From Anaerocolumna sedimenticola (GTDB lineage: Bacteria; Bacillota; Clostridia; Lachnospirales; Lachnospiraceae): DNA of 64,000 nucleotides. Positions 9,178 to 18,827 of this stretch are shown piece after piece. The position numbers and the translations under genes are program-made. Every line of letters starts with the position of its first letter. Positions within the stretch are counted from its first letter, which is position 1. The stretch covers positions 5,102,501 to 5,166,500 of the forward strand of contig NZ_CP048000.1 of NCBI RefSeq assembly GCF_009931695.1. The letters are read 5' to 3'. The notes beneath the pieces are model-generated. The model did no database searches. It saw only the letters and a program-made list of their open reading frames with translations, and was not told the origin of the DNA.

Positions 9178-9316
9178 AGCCTATTATAACGTATCTAAAT
9201 TTCTTAAAACATATCGTTTAATTCATTATATAAACTTCATATTCCCATCTGGTTTCTGACGAATTATTTTAGTTATAATTGATTTTCCTAAGTTCTTTTG
9301 CATTATTTCATGAATT

Positions 9317-9958
9317 TCAAATACAGTGTTTCAGTAAAAAATCTTTTAATTTTACAATATCATAATAGATAAACCCTGGATTAAATTTTATTAATTGTTC
9401 CAAGTTAACACCTTCTGACCATGCCGCTGAAAGGCAGGTTACACCGGCTTCTCTGCAAGCAGTTACATCCGATACTGCATCGCCTACATAGTAAAATTCA
9501 TCGCTTTTAACAGAGTATTTATTCATCAATTTTTGAATAGATTCTGCTTTATTAAAGTACCCCTCATCTCCTAACATTATTTCACTGAAAGCCTCCTCTA
9601 ACTTTAAATTTTTTAATGAGATATCACAGCTAATCTTCCCTTTTCCGGTAATCAAGGCAACGATGATATTTTTCTCTTTCAGAAAATTAATCAATTCAAT
9701 GATCTGTGGAAACGGTTCCATACATTTGACATGTAGTTTCTCATAAGAAAAATAAAAATCTTCCAGGGCTGCTTCCCAATTATCTTTAACAAGCGATTTA
9801 ACCATTCCGGTCTCATTCAGGCCAAATGTCTTTACTATCTCCTGTTTTGTTAATTTATGTCCGGCATAAGGTGAAGCCGCAGTATTAAACGCTTCCATGC
9901 ATATAGGGATGGTATCTGCTATTGTTCCGTCAAAATCAAATGCAATCATTCTAATCAT
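9317..9958 (-). CDS. HAD-family hydrolase, phosphoglycolate-phosphatase-like
   Basis: 213 residues. Motif I FDFDGTIADT (residues 8-17) holds the nucleophile Asp and acid/base Asp. Motif II is ALITGKGK near residue 112, motif III is a Lys in the KAESIQKL region, and motif IV is YVGDAVSDVTACREAG. The four-helix cap lies between motifs I and II, as in Gph/PpaX-type enzymes. The substrate is not deducible. Its start overlaps the stop of the acetyltransferase gene by 8 bp, so the two are translationally coupled. Confidence 0.88.
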   Translation of the reverse strand: MIRMIAFDFDGTIADTIPICMEAFNTAASPYAGHKLTKQEIVKTFGLNETGMVKSLVKDNWEAALEDFYFSYEKLHVKCMEPFPQIIELINFLKEKNIIVALITGKGKISCDISLKNLKLEEAFSEIMLGDEGYFNKAESIQKLMNKYSVKSDEFYYVGDAVSDVTACREAGVTCLSAAWSEGVNLEQLIKFNPGFIYYDIVKLKDFLLKHCI

Positions 9959-10559
9959 GTTTGTAAACTCCGTTGATTCTACGAATTACTCGGCACGGAT
10001 TTCCGACTGCCACACAATTTTCGGGAATATCCCTTGTCACAACGCTGCCCGCACCTATAACGCTACCTTTTCCAATGTTGATTCCAGGTAATATAATAAC
10101 TCCTCCACCGATCCAACATCCATCACCAACCGTAACGGGAAGAGCGTAGGTCCGGCAAAAATATTCACCTGATTCCGGACTCCAATCAGGTGTCAGCCTT
10201 TCATTAAGTTCTACCGGGTGTGCTGCCGTATAGATTTGAACATTAGAAGCTATTAACACATTATTGCCTATCGTAATTTTATTACAATCTACAAAAGTAC
10301 AATTCATATTAATTGATACATTGCTGCCCAGATAAATATTGCATCCATAATCGCAGATAAAAGGAGAGGCTACTGATATATTTGTACCTACACTTCCAAA
10401 GAGTTGTGCCAAAACTCTCCTTTTTTCCGACTTTTGATCATATGCAAACCGATTATATTCATTAAGTAATATTCTTGCTTTTCGTTTATACTTCAAAAAT
10501 ACTTCATCATGGCAGTTGTAATTTTTTCCACCCAAACACTTATCCAGTTCTGTATTCAT
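9951..10559 (-). CDS. Maltose/galactoside O-acetyltransferase-like hexapeptide-repeat protein
   Basis: 202 residues. The N-terminal helical Mac domain (residues 1-60; EVFLKYKRKARILLNEYN) precedes a left-handed beta-helix. Hexapeptide repeats are visible (GCNIYLGSNVSINMNCTF, ITIGNNVLIASNVQIY, VTVGDGCWIGGGVIILPGINIGKGSVIGAGSVV). The catalytic His is in TAAHPVELNERL. The family transfers acetyl from acetyl-CoA to sugars, possibly for detoxification. It forms a two-gene unit with the HAD phosphatase. Confidence 0.9.
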   Translation of the reverse strand: MNTELDKCLGGKNYNCHDEVFLKYKRKARILLNEYNRFAYDQKSEKRRVLAQLFGSVGTNISVASPFICDYGCNIYLGSNVSINMNCTFVDCNKITIGNNVLIASNVQIYTAAHPVELNERLTPDWSPESGEYFCRTYALPVTVGDGCWIGGGVIILPGINIGKGSVIGAGSVVTRDIPENCVAVGNPCRVIRRINGVYKHD

Positions 10560-10643
10560 CTTTTATTCCTTTCATCTCTATATTAAAATATTACTTCAGG
10601 AGGACTTTTTATCATCAACTCCTGCTATATTTATAATATAAAA

Positions 10644-10678
10644 AACATCTTGTTACATAACCAGTAACAAGATGTTTC
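10644..10678 (-). terminator. Terminator after the RpiR regulator
   Basis: Perfect 14-bp inverted repeat AAACATCTTGTTAC / GTAACAAGATGTTT with a 7-nt loop, 6 bp beyond the regulator's stop. A run of T follows on the minus strand. Confidence 0.85.
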
Positions 10679-10683
10679 AAAAA

Positions 10684-11397
10684 TCATATTCTTCTTGCCA
10701 GTGCTTCTATTAGAAACAATACCGGCACTTGCGTCGTAGCATTATATCCTCCGTTAATTCTCTGCATCTCCATATTATATGAAATATTCCAATCTGACAT
10801 CATGGCTATGCTTGAATGAGACTGATTCGTAATGCTTAAAATGCTACATTGATTGAGTTTGAATTGATCAATTAAATCGATTACTTCTTTCGTTTCTCCT
10901 GAAACCGACAGTGCAATCACCACGGTGGCTTTTGGCTTATCTTTTAGAATTGGATAATAAGTATCTTCCAAACCTATAGAGAATTTACCTAAATTAGAGA
11001 AATACCTTGCTCCATATCTTGCAAGGGCTCCGGATGAACCCATACCAATAAAGATAACTGTTTCTGCTTTTCTGATAAAGTCAGCACCCTGCTTTATTTT
11101 CTGCTCAAAAGAATTGGTATTCGTTCTCTTAAAATAAAGTAATAGCTCGGACAAATCTTCCCGAGGCGGTATTTCACGGATTTGTTCTATATGTTTCATA
11201 AACTTTTCTTTAAATTCCTTATACCCGTCACAATTTATTTTATTGCAAAACCTAAGTATTGTTGAAGTAGAAACATGTATCACATCAGCCAGTTCCCGAA
11301 TCGTCATATAGGGTATTTTTTCACTGTTATCCATTATATATTTATATATCATAATTTCAGTTTCATTGAATTTTTGGATAGTTTCATATGAAAACAT
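10684..11397 (-). CDS. MurR/RpiR-family transcriptional regulator
   Basis: About 237 residues from the ATG at 11397 (MFSYETIQKF), which has GGAGGT 5 nt upstream; the open frame reaches 11409. The N-terminal HTH_6 domain contains MTIRELADVIHVSTSTILRFCNK. The C-terminal SIS sugar-phosphate-binding domain spans about residues 90-237 (VIFIGMGSSGALARYGARYF, VVIALSVSGETKEVIDLI). Such proteins sense phosphosugars or amino-sugar phosphates. It lies 37 bp downstream of the chemoreceptor gene in the same direction. No obvious dedicated target is adjacent. Confidence 0.9.
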   Translation of the reverse strand: MFSYETIQKFNETEIMIYKYIMDNSEKIPYMTIRELADVIHVSTSTILRFCNKINCDGYKEFKEKFMKHIEQIREIPPREDLSELLLYFKRTNTNSFEQKIKQGADFIRKAETVIFIGMGSSGALARYGARYFSNLGKFSIGLEDTYYPILKDKPKATVVIALSVSGETKEVIDLIDQFKLNQCSILSITNQSHSSIAMMSDWNISYNMEMQRINGGYNATTQVPVLFLIEALARRI

Positions 11398-11433
11398 GTT
11401 TACCTCCAACTAATTTCCCCGCAAATTATTAAA

Positions 11434-13242
11434 TTAAATCTTAAACTGATTAATTATCCCATTTAACTCCTGTACCATATCATACAGCTGTGAAATACTT
11501 GAGGTTATTTCCACCATAGTTGTAGACTGCTCTTCTGCTGTGGCTGAGATTTCTTCCGTTGAAGAGGAATTTTCTTCAGCAGCTTTAGCGACATGCTGTA
11601 AAAGTTTTAATATATCATCCTTTTTTATGTTAATTTCCTTATTTCGTTCTGCAATTTCCCTTATTCCCTCTATTTGCTGCAGTAAACCTTCTTCAATCCT
11701 GTTTATGACATTACCTGTCTGTTCAACTGTTACATTAATCTTTTCAACACCTGACCGGTTGATATTGATAAATTTGACCGCTTCTTCCGATTGCTCCTGC
11801 ATCTGGATAATCTTATTCCTGATGTTCTCCGTTGCAATGGCTGTTTCATTCGCTAATTTTCTGATTTCCTCTCCGACTATGGCAAAACCTGCCCCGTGTT
11901 CGCCGGCTCTGGCCGCTTCTATACTTGCATTTAATGCAAGCAGATTCGTCTGATTTGCAACATTGGTTATAATAGCAGTAATATCCCCTATATCTTTGGA
12001 GGATTCATTTATCTTATGTATTATTTTTTCTATCTTAATGGAATTTGCCTGGTTTTCTCTGTTCGCATCCATTAGATTGTTTACAGAGGTCTGGCCTTCC
12101 TCTTTTAATTCTAGACTTCTTTGTGCTGCTGACTCAATTCTTGTTCCTTCTTCGGCCGTATGCCTGATATCATCGCCAAGCAGAGTTATTTTGTGCACCG
12201 TATCCAGAGTTTCCTGATATTGTATCTCAGTTTGTTCTGCCATTTGTGATATTGCCTTTGTCACGGCAATTGTAGTTTCCGATACAACATCGGAAGATTG
12301 GCTTAAATTCATGGCAAATTGATTTAAACTGCTGCTTGAAGCTGTCATCATCTTGACGATGTGATGAAAGCTGTCCAAAAGCCGGTTAACCGAATCCGCC
12401 AGAAGCTTCGTCTCATCTTTCGTTTCCAGAATAATTTTACTCTGGGTCAAATCACCGTTTGACACTTCATAAAGCGTACCTGCCACTCTTTTTATGGGTT
12501 TTGTTATCCTGCCGGATAACCAAATGACCAGTAAAAGGGAGATAAATAAAACGACACCAACACCGATTAGGTTACTGACAAGAATCATATCGGATCCTCT
12601 GGAAAAATCTTTGTCGTAAATGACTGCACAAACTACCCAGTCCCAATATGGAAAGTATTTGGTATAAACGGTTTTACCATCCCTTATAATACTGACATCG
12701 TCAGTTAAGGTATAATGTATCATCCCTCCGCCTTCTTTTGCTAAGGTTACAGTATCCTGAATTATATTTCTTCCGTCGTCCGCTTTTAAATCGTTGATAT
12801 TATCCTCTAAAAAAGGATGGAAAATAATATCCCCCTGTGAATTTATTATGTAGAAATATCCTGATTCCCCTAAATCCAAGGTATGAATTGCCATAGAAGA
12901 GTTTTTCGTCGCGGCGGAAGTTGTATCAGCCTCTTGGGCAGTTGCAGCCGACAGGGAATCGGCTTGTCCGCTTTGTAATGACTCGATGGAGCTTAAGGTA
13001 GCCTCCTTGGCTGACTCTTCTGACATTCCATTTGTATCCGATTTGGTATAAGAGTAATTTCTGTTTATATCAGCCATTATCGTTTCAATTGCATTTTTAA
13101 GTATTATTTTGTTAGATCTTGTAATCTCATTTCTTGATATCATATAATTAAATGATGATATGCCCAGTAAGGCCGCAATAATGATGAGTGATACGAATAA
13201 ACCAATTTTTTTACTAATTCCATCCAGTTTAAACCATTTCAT
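11434..13242 (-). CDS. Methyl-accepting chemotaxis protein with an extracellular Cache-type sensor
   Basis: 602 residues. First membrane helix at residues 12-32, then a Ser/Thr/Ala-rich extracellular stretch. A Cache-like ligand domain covers about 115-215 (GYFYIINSQGDIIFHP, YFPYWDWVVCAVIY). A second membrane helix spans about 222-242, followed by HAMP and the cytoplasmic signalling domain with the hairpin tip GAGFAIVGEEIRKLANETA. The C-terminal coiled coil ends VQELNGIINQF. It should report an extracellular small molecule to CheA. It has a GGAGGAT site. No other chemotaxis gene is in the window. Confidence 0.93.
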   Translation of the reverse strand: MKWFKLDGISKKIGLFVSLIIIAALLGISSFNYMISRNEITRSNKIILKNAIETIMADINRNYSYTKSDTNGMSEESAKEATLSSIESLQSGQADSLSAATAQEADTTSAATKNSSMAIHTLDLGESGYFYIINSQGDIIFHPFLEDNINDLKADDGRNIIQDTVTLAKEGGGMIHYTLTDDVSIIRDGKTVYTKYFPYWDWVVCAVIYDKDFSRGSDMILVSNLIGVGVVLFISLLLVIWLSGRITKPIKRVAGTLYEVSNGDLTQSKIILETKDETKLLADSVNRLLDSFHHIVKMMTASSSSLNQFAMNLSQSSDVVSETTIAVTKAISQMAEQTEIQYQETLDTVHKITLLGDDIRHTAEEGTRIESAAQRSLELKEEGQTSVNNLMDANRENQANSIKIEKIIHKINESSKDIGDITAIITNVANQTNLLALNASIEAARAGEHGAGFAIVGEEIRKLANETAIATENIRNKIIQMQEQSEEAVKFININRSGVEKINVTVEQTGNVINRIEEGLLQQIEGIREIAERNKEINIKKDDILKLLQHVAKAAEENSSSTEEISATAEEQSTTMVEITSSISQLYDMVQELNGIINQFKI

Positions 13243-13436
13243 GTTCTTATCCTCCGGTATATTTTTCAGTTTTATGAGTCTGGTATTTATTAGTTATTGC
13301 ACTCCCCATATGCTTTAAAATGATTGGCTTAAAGTCCACCAGCCGGACGCTAACCAAAGTAATATCACCCTTTCCGCTATGCCTGATTTCCATATTTTTC
13401 TTTATTATAATGTAAAAATCCAAGTTATTCAAACTA

Positions 13437-13469
13437 ATTTGATAATATTATTGATATTTTTTATCAAAT
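13437..13469 (-). terminator. A/T-rich hairpin after the TetR gene
   Basis: Inverted repeat ATTTGATAA / TTATCAAAT in the gap downstream of the TetR stop (13525). The stem is A/T-only apart from one G-C pair, so terminator function is uncertain. Confidence 0.35.
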
Positions 13470-13524
13470 AGGTTTAAGGCAAGGTTTTGTTTATTACCAT
13501 CTGGGATTAATTACTTCCTTGTAT

Positions 13525-14196
13525 TTATTCAATGGCAGCTCTTATAAACTTAACAATACTTTTCTCAATATCGTTTATATCCTTAAGCTTCTCTTCCCCT
13601 AAAAATATTTTTAATCGTTCTTTATAATAATCCGAGGAAAAGGAAAATTGATATATCATAAAAATATTGTCCATACAATATGAGATCACTTTTTCATCGA
13701 GGTCATCCTTAATTCTCCCCTCTTCTTTTGCCTGCCGGATTATACCACATAGAAGTTCAGGGGTAATAATTTCAAGTTTATTTGATAATCTGACTGCCAA
13801 GGGTGAAAGTGCCTGGGTTGTGATATCAAGATATATCTGGTTTAACTGCGGATATTTAACCGCAAATTCTCTGGAAGCAGCCAGCATCCGCTCTATACAA
13901 TCATAAATGTCCCTGCTGTTTTTTGCAACATCCTTTAAAATTTTTTCCATCAAATCATATGCATCATTAACAATACTTAAGAATAAATCCTCTTTTGATG
14001 CAAAATAGCTGTACAATGCACCTATACTTATATTGGATTTTTTAGAAATAACATTAATACTGGTTGCATTATATCCATTTGCGGCAAACTCCTCCGTTGC
14101 AGCCTCAAGTACCTTTTGCCTTCGGTCTTCTGTTGTCTTATTAAAAGTATCCTTGTGAAATGCAATGTGTTTATTTTTTAAAACACTCTCTTTCAT
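13525..14196 (-). CDS. TetR/AcrR-family transcriptional regulator
   Basis: 223 residues. The N-terminal helix-turn-helix covers about residues 24-72 (RRQKVLEAATEEFAANGYNAT, ISIGALYSYFASKEDLFLSIV), with an all-helical ligand and dimer domain after it. It is the last gene of a minus-strand cassette (aminotransferase, aldolase, kinase, MFS remnant, TetR). A matching palindrome CGAGCG-TT-CGCTCG lies in front of the first gene at 18831-18844, so it is the probable repressor of the cassette (inference). Confidence 0.9.
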   Translation of the reverse strand: MKESVLKNKHIAFHKDTFNKTTEDRRQKVLEAATEEFAANGYNATSINVISKKSNISIGALYSYFASKEDLFLSIVNDAYDLMEKILKDVAKNSRDIYDCIERMLAASREFAVKYPQLNQIYLDITTQALSPLAVRLSNKLEIITPELLCGIIRQAKEEGRIKDDLDEKVISYCMDNIFMIYQFSFSSDYYKERLKIFLGEEKLKDINDIEKSIVKFIRAAIE

Positions 14197-14210
14197 ATAA
14201 CCTCCAAGTA

Positions 14211-14438
14211 TTATTTGACTCTATTGATTAAACCAGATTCTTTCATTTTTAAAACAACCGGCAGTTCCAAAACAGTTACAGCTACGATTAAAAGCATAGG
14301 TAAAACAATTGAGCCTGAAAGGCCTTTTAAAACTTCGAAAATATAAACGATTACTATTCCTGCTATCTGTCCCATAAGCAGGATCAAACCTAAAGAAGTC
14401 CCTTCCTGTATGGGATAAATGCTACGGTATTGGCTCTC
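14211..14438 (-). pseudogene. C-terminal remnant of an MFS transporter
   Basis: Minus-strand frame ending at TAA 14211-14213 encodes about 75 residues with no start codon; a stop in frame lies at 14445. It reads YPIQEGTSLGLILLMGQIAG, then VIVYIFEVLKG, a hydrophobic helix LPMLLIVAVTVLELPVVL, and ends GLINRVK. This is the last two transmembrane helices of a major-facilitator permease of the FLVCR/sugar-phosphate-like type. It abuts the kinase stop (14441) and the TetR gene, so a deletion has removed the rest of the cassette's transporter. Confidence 0.7.
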
Positions 14439-14440
14439 AC

Positions 14441-16036
14441 TTATTTATTTATAATACGAAAAGCTCTTTTATTATTTTTATAAAGTGATTTAAAAACTAT
14501 AAAATTCCTGTCATGTATTTCTTTATTGGCTGTATTTGGTACATATACTTCTTTAACCTTAATAAGTTTATCCGCATCTTCCATTCTTTCCAGTATACCC
14601 AGTCCAACAGCCACGATTACCGCTGCACCTAATGCACCGGCATTCTGAGGACTATCAACGGTCTCTATCTCACATCCCAGAATATCTGACATTGTCTGAC
14701 AGGTTAGCGGAGACAATGCACCGCCTCCGACAAATCGTATTGCCTTTGATGTCTTTATTTTTTTTCTCTGAGCCTCAAGCTGCCATCTTAAATGATAGCA
14801 GATTCCTTCCATGACAGCATGAATTAAATCTCTTTTTCCCGTTTCCAGGCTAATGTTAAAAAACATTCCCCTGGCAAGGGAATCTTCGAAAGGGCAGCGG
14901 TTTCCATGCAGCCATGGGGTAAAAATAACTCCGTGACTTCCCGCAGGAATGTTTTTGATTTCTTCCAGCATAAAATCATATAAATTCACATAAAGGGATT
15001 CCAACGAGTCAGATACGCATATTTTTTGCAGATAAATATTAATCTCATCTAATGCAAGATGATTTTTAACCCATTCAAGACATTTACCTGCTGTTTCCAA
15101 TTCTGCAAAATAATTATAGGAATTGTCATCAGCCCCGATAATGGAAGCTATCATGGAGGTAATATCCAGTACCCTCTTATTTACAACTGTTGAAACCCAG
15201 CCGGAAGTACCAGAATAAATATGGGTGCTTCCCATACTGACAGCACCAGCCCCCACACCTATGAGGGAAGCATCCCCGCCGCCTCCGAACACCGGTGTTC
15301 CAGCCTTTAAATGAAGCTGCACCGCGGCTTTCTCAGTCAGCAAACCCACCTTGTCGGAGCAGCCTGCTATTTGGGGCAGATGTTCCATATTAACACCCAG
15401 CAGCTTACACATTTTACTGCTGAAGCAATTTTTTCCCTTCCTGATATCAAAAAGCATGGTTCCGAAAGCACTGTCCTTTGTCATAATAAAATTGCCGGTG
15501 CATTTAAATATTAAATATTCTTTTACATCCAGCCATTTATGTACCCTTTTAAAATTTTCCGGTTCGTTCCTCTTAACCCAGTTATATTTCCAGACAGGAT
15601 CTTTAACACTTGCCGCCACTGCACCGGTAATTTTAATGGACTTAAGAAGTTTTAAGAAATTAACCCCGGATATTTTAAGTCCGTTTCCCATACCTTCTTT
15701 TAACTCCCGTCTTGCCCTTTGATCCATATAACTCATTAATCTGCGGACCGGTTCACCATTCTTATCTACAAGTACAAGGCCCTGCATCTGTGAACAAAAT
15801 GATATTCCTTGTATACTGCCGGGAGAAATTTTACTATTGTCAATCACCTTAATCGTAGTACTGCACATGGCATTCCATATTTCCTTAAGATCCTGTTCCG
15901 CACCGCCATTTTCTTCTATGTATAGCTGATAACCCTCTACCGCTGCCGTAATCAGCTTAATTGTGTCAGAAATCTCAAAAATACAGGTTTTTATTCCTGT
16001 CGTACCAACATCATAAGTAATGACATTTACACTCAC
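14441..16036 (-). CDS. FGGY-family carbohydrate kinase (xylulokinase-like)
   Basis: About 531 residues. The N-terminal FGGY phosphate-binding motif ITYDVGTTGIKTCIF is followed by SFCSQMQGLVLVDKNG and YMDQRARREL. The C-terminal domain contains VFGGGGDASLIGVGAGAVS, THIYSGTSGWVS and the ATP-site segment RFVGGGALSPLTCQTMSDILG. The open frame can start at a GTG at 16048, but AGGTGG lies 8 nt before the GTG at 16036, which is preferred. It phosphorylates a sugar or sugar-like polyol; the neighbouring aldolase suggests a keto or aldehyde substrate later cleaved. Specificity is unknown. Confidence 0.88.
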   Translation of the reverse strand: MSVNVITYDVGTTGIKTCIFEISDTIKLITAAVEGYQLYIEENGGAEQDLKEIWNAMCSTTIKVIDNSKISPGSIQGISFCSQMQGLVLVDKNGEPVRRLMSYMDQRARRELKEGMGNGLKISGVNFLKLLKSIKITGAVAASVKDPVWKYNWVKRNEPENFKRVHKWLDVKEYLIFKCTGNFIMTKDSAFGTMLFDIRKGKNCFSSKMCKLLGVNMEHLPQIAGCSDKVGLLTEKAAVQLHLKAGTPVFGGGGDASLIGVGAGAVSMGSTHIYSGTSGWVSTVVNKRVLDITSMIASIIGADDNSYNYFAELETAGKCLEWVKNHLALDEINIYLQKICVSDSLESLYVNLYDFMLEEIKNIPAGSHGVIFTPWLHGNRCPFEDSLARGMFFNISLETGKRDLIHAVMEGICYHLRWQLEAQRKKIKTSKAIRFVGGGALSPLTCQTMSDILGCEIETVDSPQNAGALGAAVIVAVGLGILERMEDADKLIKVKEVYVPNTANKEIHDRNFIVFKSLYKNNKRAFRIINK

Positions 16037-16091
16037 AAATTGTCCCACCTGACTTTCCTATTATCTCGTCCAGCTTCGTTTTACAAAACCT

Positions 16092-17288
16092 TTATTTATC
16101 CATATTATTATTTATCTGCCTGGAATATTTTTTTAAATATACCATACGCATAAGATTCCTATCCAGCCAACTGATTGGTTTTATTGTTCCAAACAGCGTT
16201 CCGCTAATGAGAGCTTTACAATTTTTCTCCATTATCATTGAAACGGCTGATGCATCTTTCTCATTGGCTCCGCAGCAGAAAGCACCGTTGTTATTGAATA
16301 AGACGGCAGATGCCCTTTTTAAATCGGCTGCTATTTTTGACGGTTTTACTGCGGTACCTACTTTTGTACCTGCAATTTGTGCAAAATCGTCTACGAAAGG
16401 ATATAATTTTATGCCTGCAAGGGAGACCGTTAAAATATTCGGGGTAACTGCATGTATGATATAGCTAATATTTTTATTTTTCTTATAAATCTCATTATGT
16501 ATTTTTGCTTCCCCGTTAAAAGCATCCTCAGGCATACCAAATCTGATTTCTGTTACCTTTCCGCTTTTTTCATATAACAGAAACCCATTTTCCGTCCGCT
16601 CACTGTTACAAAAAGACTGTAATAATTCTTCACCCTGAGGCAGCCGGCTGCGGCCCATATGTGAAAGTGCAAACTGTCTCAGCGCATCGGGATTATAATT
16701 ATTTCTCTGTTCTATTTTCAGATATCGGTTAATGATAAAACCTTCACATGCATCCTCAAGTTCTAGCGCAGCCTTAAAAGCTTCTTCTTCATCTTTTCCG
16801 AAGCAAACCGCTCCATGATGTTTCATGATGACTGCGTTACCTTTCGACCGCTTTAATGCCTCCGCTACTCCTTTTCTCAGCTTTTTCGTTCCCGGGAGGC
16901 CATAGGACGCACATATTATCTCATTTCCAAGTAAGGGATCTTCCGAAGCAATCTTAATGGAATCGAAACCTAAAGTACTTATAACAGACGCATTTTCCTG
17001 GTGAGTATGTATCACAAAATGAATGTCAGGGTTATGTTGATAGACCGCTGAATGAACCCCCTTTTCTGAGGAGGGTTTTATAGTTCCCGTATAACTGCAA
17101 TCCTCTATTGAAACAGTAACGATATCCTCCGGTCCGATTGACATATAATCCCTGCCGCTGGGAGTGATTGCAAAATGGTTTTCATCGATTCTGCAGCTGA
17201 CATTCCCCCAGGTTCGTGTTATAAGTCCTGATTCAACAAGTCTTCTCCCTGCTTTTACAACATTTTCTTTTGTCTCTTTTTCAGTCAT
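16092..17288 (-). CDS. Tandem class II aldolase/adducin-domain protein
   Basis: 398 residues, about twice the normal length of a FucA/AraD-type aldolase. Domain 1 (residues 1-190) has all expected residues: WGNVSCR, TPSGRDY, catalytic Glu75 in SSEKG, zinc His94 and His96 in HTH, and a third zinc His in KHHGAV near residue 157. Domain 2 (about 210-385) repeats the fold (IHNEIYKKNKNISYIIHAVTP, VLFNNNGAFCCG) but the HxH is replaced by HAV and the KHHG by NNNG, so it is probably non-catalytic. Domain 1 should cleave a phosphorylated sugar acid or ketose. It lies 44 bp before the kinase gene and 22 bp after the aminotransferase gene. Confidence 0.88.
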   Translation of the reverse strand: MTEKETKENVVKAGRRLVESGLITRTWGNVSCRIDENHFAITPSGRDYMSIGPEDIVTVSIEDCSYTGTIKPSSEKGVHSAVYQHNPDIHFVIHTHQENASVISTLGFDSIKIASEDPLLGNEIICASYGLPGTKKLRKGVAEALKRSKGNAVIMKHHGAVCFGKDEEEAFKAALELEDACEGFIINRYLKIEQRNNYNPDALRQFALSHMGRSRLPQGEELLQSFCNSERTENGFLLYEKSGKVTEIRFGMPEDAFNGEAKIHNEIYKKNKNISYIIHAVTPNILTVSLAGIKLYPFVDDFAQIAGTKVGTAVKPSKIAADLKRASAVLFNNNGAFCCGANEKDASAVSMIMEKNCKALISGTLFGTIKPISWLDRNLMRMVYLKKYSRQINNNMDK

Positions 17289-17309
17289 AACAATCTCCTT
17301 ACTATTCTA

Positions 17310-18788
17310 TCATATTTCTTTTACTGCTATATTTTTTAATACATTTTCAAATCTGGCAAGTACGTCATCTATCATTTCATCCGTATACGCGGCACTGGTA
17401 TAAAGTCTGCTGCCGGCCAGTGTAACAATTCCCTCGGCCATATATGCCGCACCCACATGTTCCATCTCTTTCTTTCTCTCGGAAGTTGCACTTAATACCT
17501 GAGGTATTGACCAGGGTTTTAACCAGTTAATGGAATAATGCATGGTTCCCACCGTTTCCAGGTGGCAGATGGAGCCCTGGTTAAATGCTACAAACGGAAG
17601 ATTATATTTCTTTATAAGATTCTTAAGACCGAAAGTAAGTCTGTCACCTATCAGTCCGGCTTTCTCCGCCGCATTGGTTCTTTCTATTTCGCAAAGTGTA
17701 TAATAACCCGCTGCACAGCTAAGCGGATTCGCTGCCATGGTACCGCCAATGAGAGCTTTCTTTACTTTAGGACCGCCGGCAATACCCGCGGAGAGATATT
17801 TCATGTATTCTTTTTTGCCGCCCAGACCGCCGGCTCCGGGATAACCGCCGGCAACTACCTTACCGAATATGGTTAAGTCAGGGCTGACACCAAAGTAACC
17901 CTGAGCTCCGGACATACCGACACGAAATCCGGTTACAACCTCGTCAAAGATGAAAAGTGCTCCGTATTTACGGCAGAGGGTTTCCACACCTTTATTAAAA
18001 TCCTTATCGACCGGTGTTGTTCCGCTTTCAGGACCCACAGGTTCAATCATAACAGCAGCAGTACCACCCCGTAAAGAGTTAAATTGTAATTTTCTTTCCA
18101 GATCATTTAAATCATTGGGGAAGAATTCCTGCGTATGTTTAAAGATATAGTGCGGCACTCCGTGCGCCTGTGTCCACTTGGAACCGGGAATACGGATTCC
18201 GTAAGCCAGCTGGTCACTCCACCCGTGGTACGCTCCGCCCATCTTAATAATATTCTTCTTTTTCGTGGCTAGACGAGCTACCCGGATAGCTGCCATACAA
18301 GCCTCCGTACCTGATCCAAGCATCCGAAACATCTCAACAGTTTTAAAATTATCTGATATTTTCTTTGCAAGTTTATATTCATATTCGTGGAAAAGTCCTG
18401 TGCATGGACCACAATCATTTAGCAATTCAATTACTTTACTGCGGACTTCTTTTGGGTTGCTTCCTAAAACCGTAGGACCGCCTGCCTGTAAGAAATCATA
18501 ATACCGATTACCGTCAAGATCGTACAGGTAAGCCCCTTCGGCTTTTGTAAATACCAATGGAAATGGATAATTAAAAGCCAGATTGTGCTGGACTCCTCCG
18601 GGGATAATATTTTTGGCTTCTTGTATCATTGCTTTTGATTTAGAACACTTTTTATCATAGTATTCATTCTCGTAAGCCTTTAAAGCGTCAGGCTTGACAG
18701 TATAAATCGGTTTGGTAATTAAATTATCCAGCTGCTGATTAATTTCAGCTGCATCCGGATAATTAGAAATCGCAAATCTGTTGTCCAT
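17310..18788 (-). CDS. Class III aminotransferase, glutamate-1-semialdehyde-aminomutase-like
   Basis: 492 residues, PLP fold type I. The phosphate-binding GSGTEA is at 158-163, the Asp of FDEVVTGFR at 282, and the Schiff-base Lys310 in IFGKVVAGGYPGAGG. An N-terminal extension of about 50 residues (YPDAAEINQQLDNLI) is absent from HemL. No tetrapyrrole genes are nearby, and the company of an aldolase and sugar kinase argues against heme synthesis. It is the first gene of the TetR-controlled cassette, with a GGAGG site before ATG. It may transfer or move an amino group on an amino-sugar or aldehyde intermediate; the reaction is not known. Confidence 0.88.
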   Translation of the reverse strand: MDNRFAISNYPDAAEINQQLDNLITKPIYTVKPDALKAYENEYYDKKCSKSKAMIQEAKNIIPGGVQHNLAFNYPFPLVFTKAEGAYLYDLDGNRYYDFLQAGGPTVLGSNPKEVRSKVIELLNDCGPCTGLFHEYEYKLAKKISDNFKTVEMFRMLGSGTEACMAAIRVARLATKKKNIIKMGGAYHGWSDQLAYGIRIPGSKWTQAHGVPHYIFKHTQEFFPNDLNDLERKLQFNSLRGGTAAVMIEPVGPESGTTPVDKDFNKGVETLCRKYGALFIFDEVVTGFRVGMSGAQGYFGVSPDLTIFGKVVAGGYPGAGGLGGKKEYMKYLSAGIAGGPKVKKALIGGTMAANPLSCAAGYYTLCEIERTNAAEKAGLIGDRLTFGLKNLIKKYNLPFVAFNQGSICHLETVGTMHYSINWLKPWSIPQVLSATSERKKEMEHVGAAYMAEGIVTLAGSRLYTSAAYTDEMIDDVLARFENVLKNIAVKEI

Positions 18789-18827
18789 GTTAACCTCCTA
18801 TTTTAAATTTTTTTTAATTTAACAATG

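Noticed and set aside
13247..13432. 61-residue open frame upstream of the chemoreceptor gene
   Set aside because: It overlaps the chemoreceptor ribosome site, has no good ribosome site of its own and no recognisable sequence.
17310..18788. Naming the aminotransferase hemL
   Set aside because: It is about 60 residues longer than HemL, lacks tetrapyrrole neighbours and lies in a TetR-controlled sugar-type cassette.
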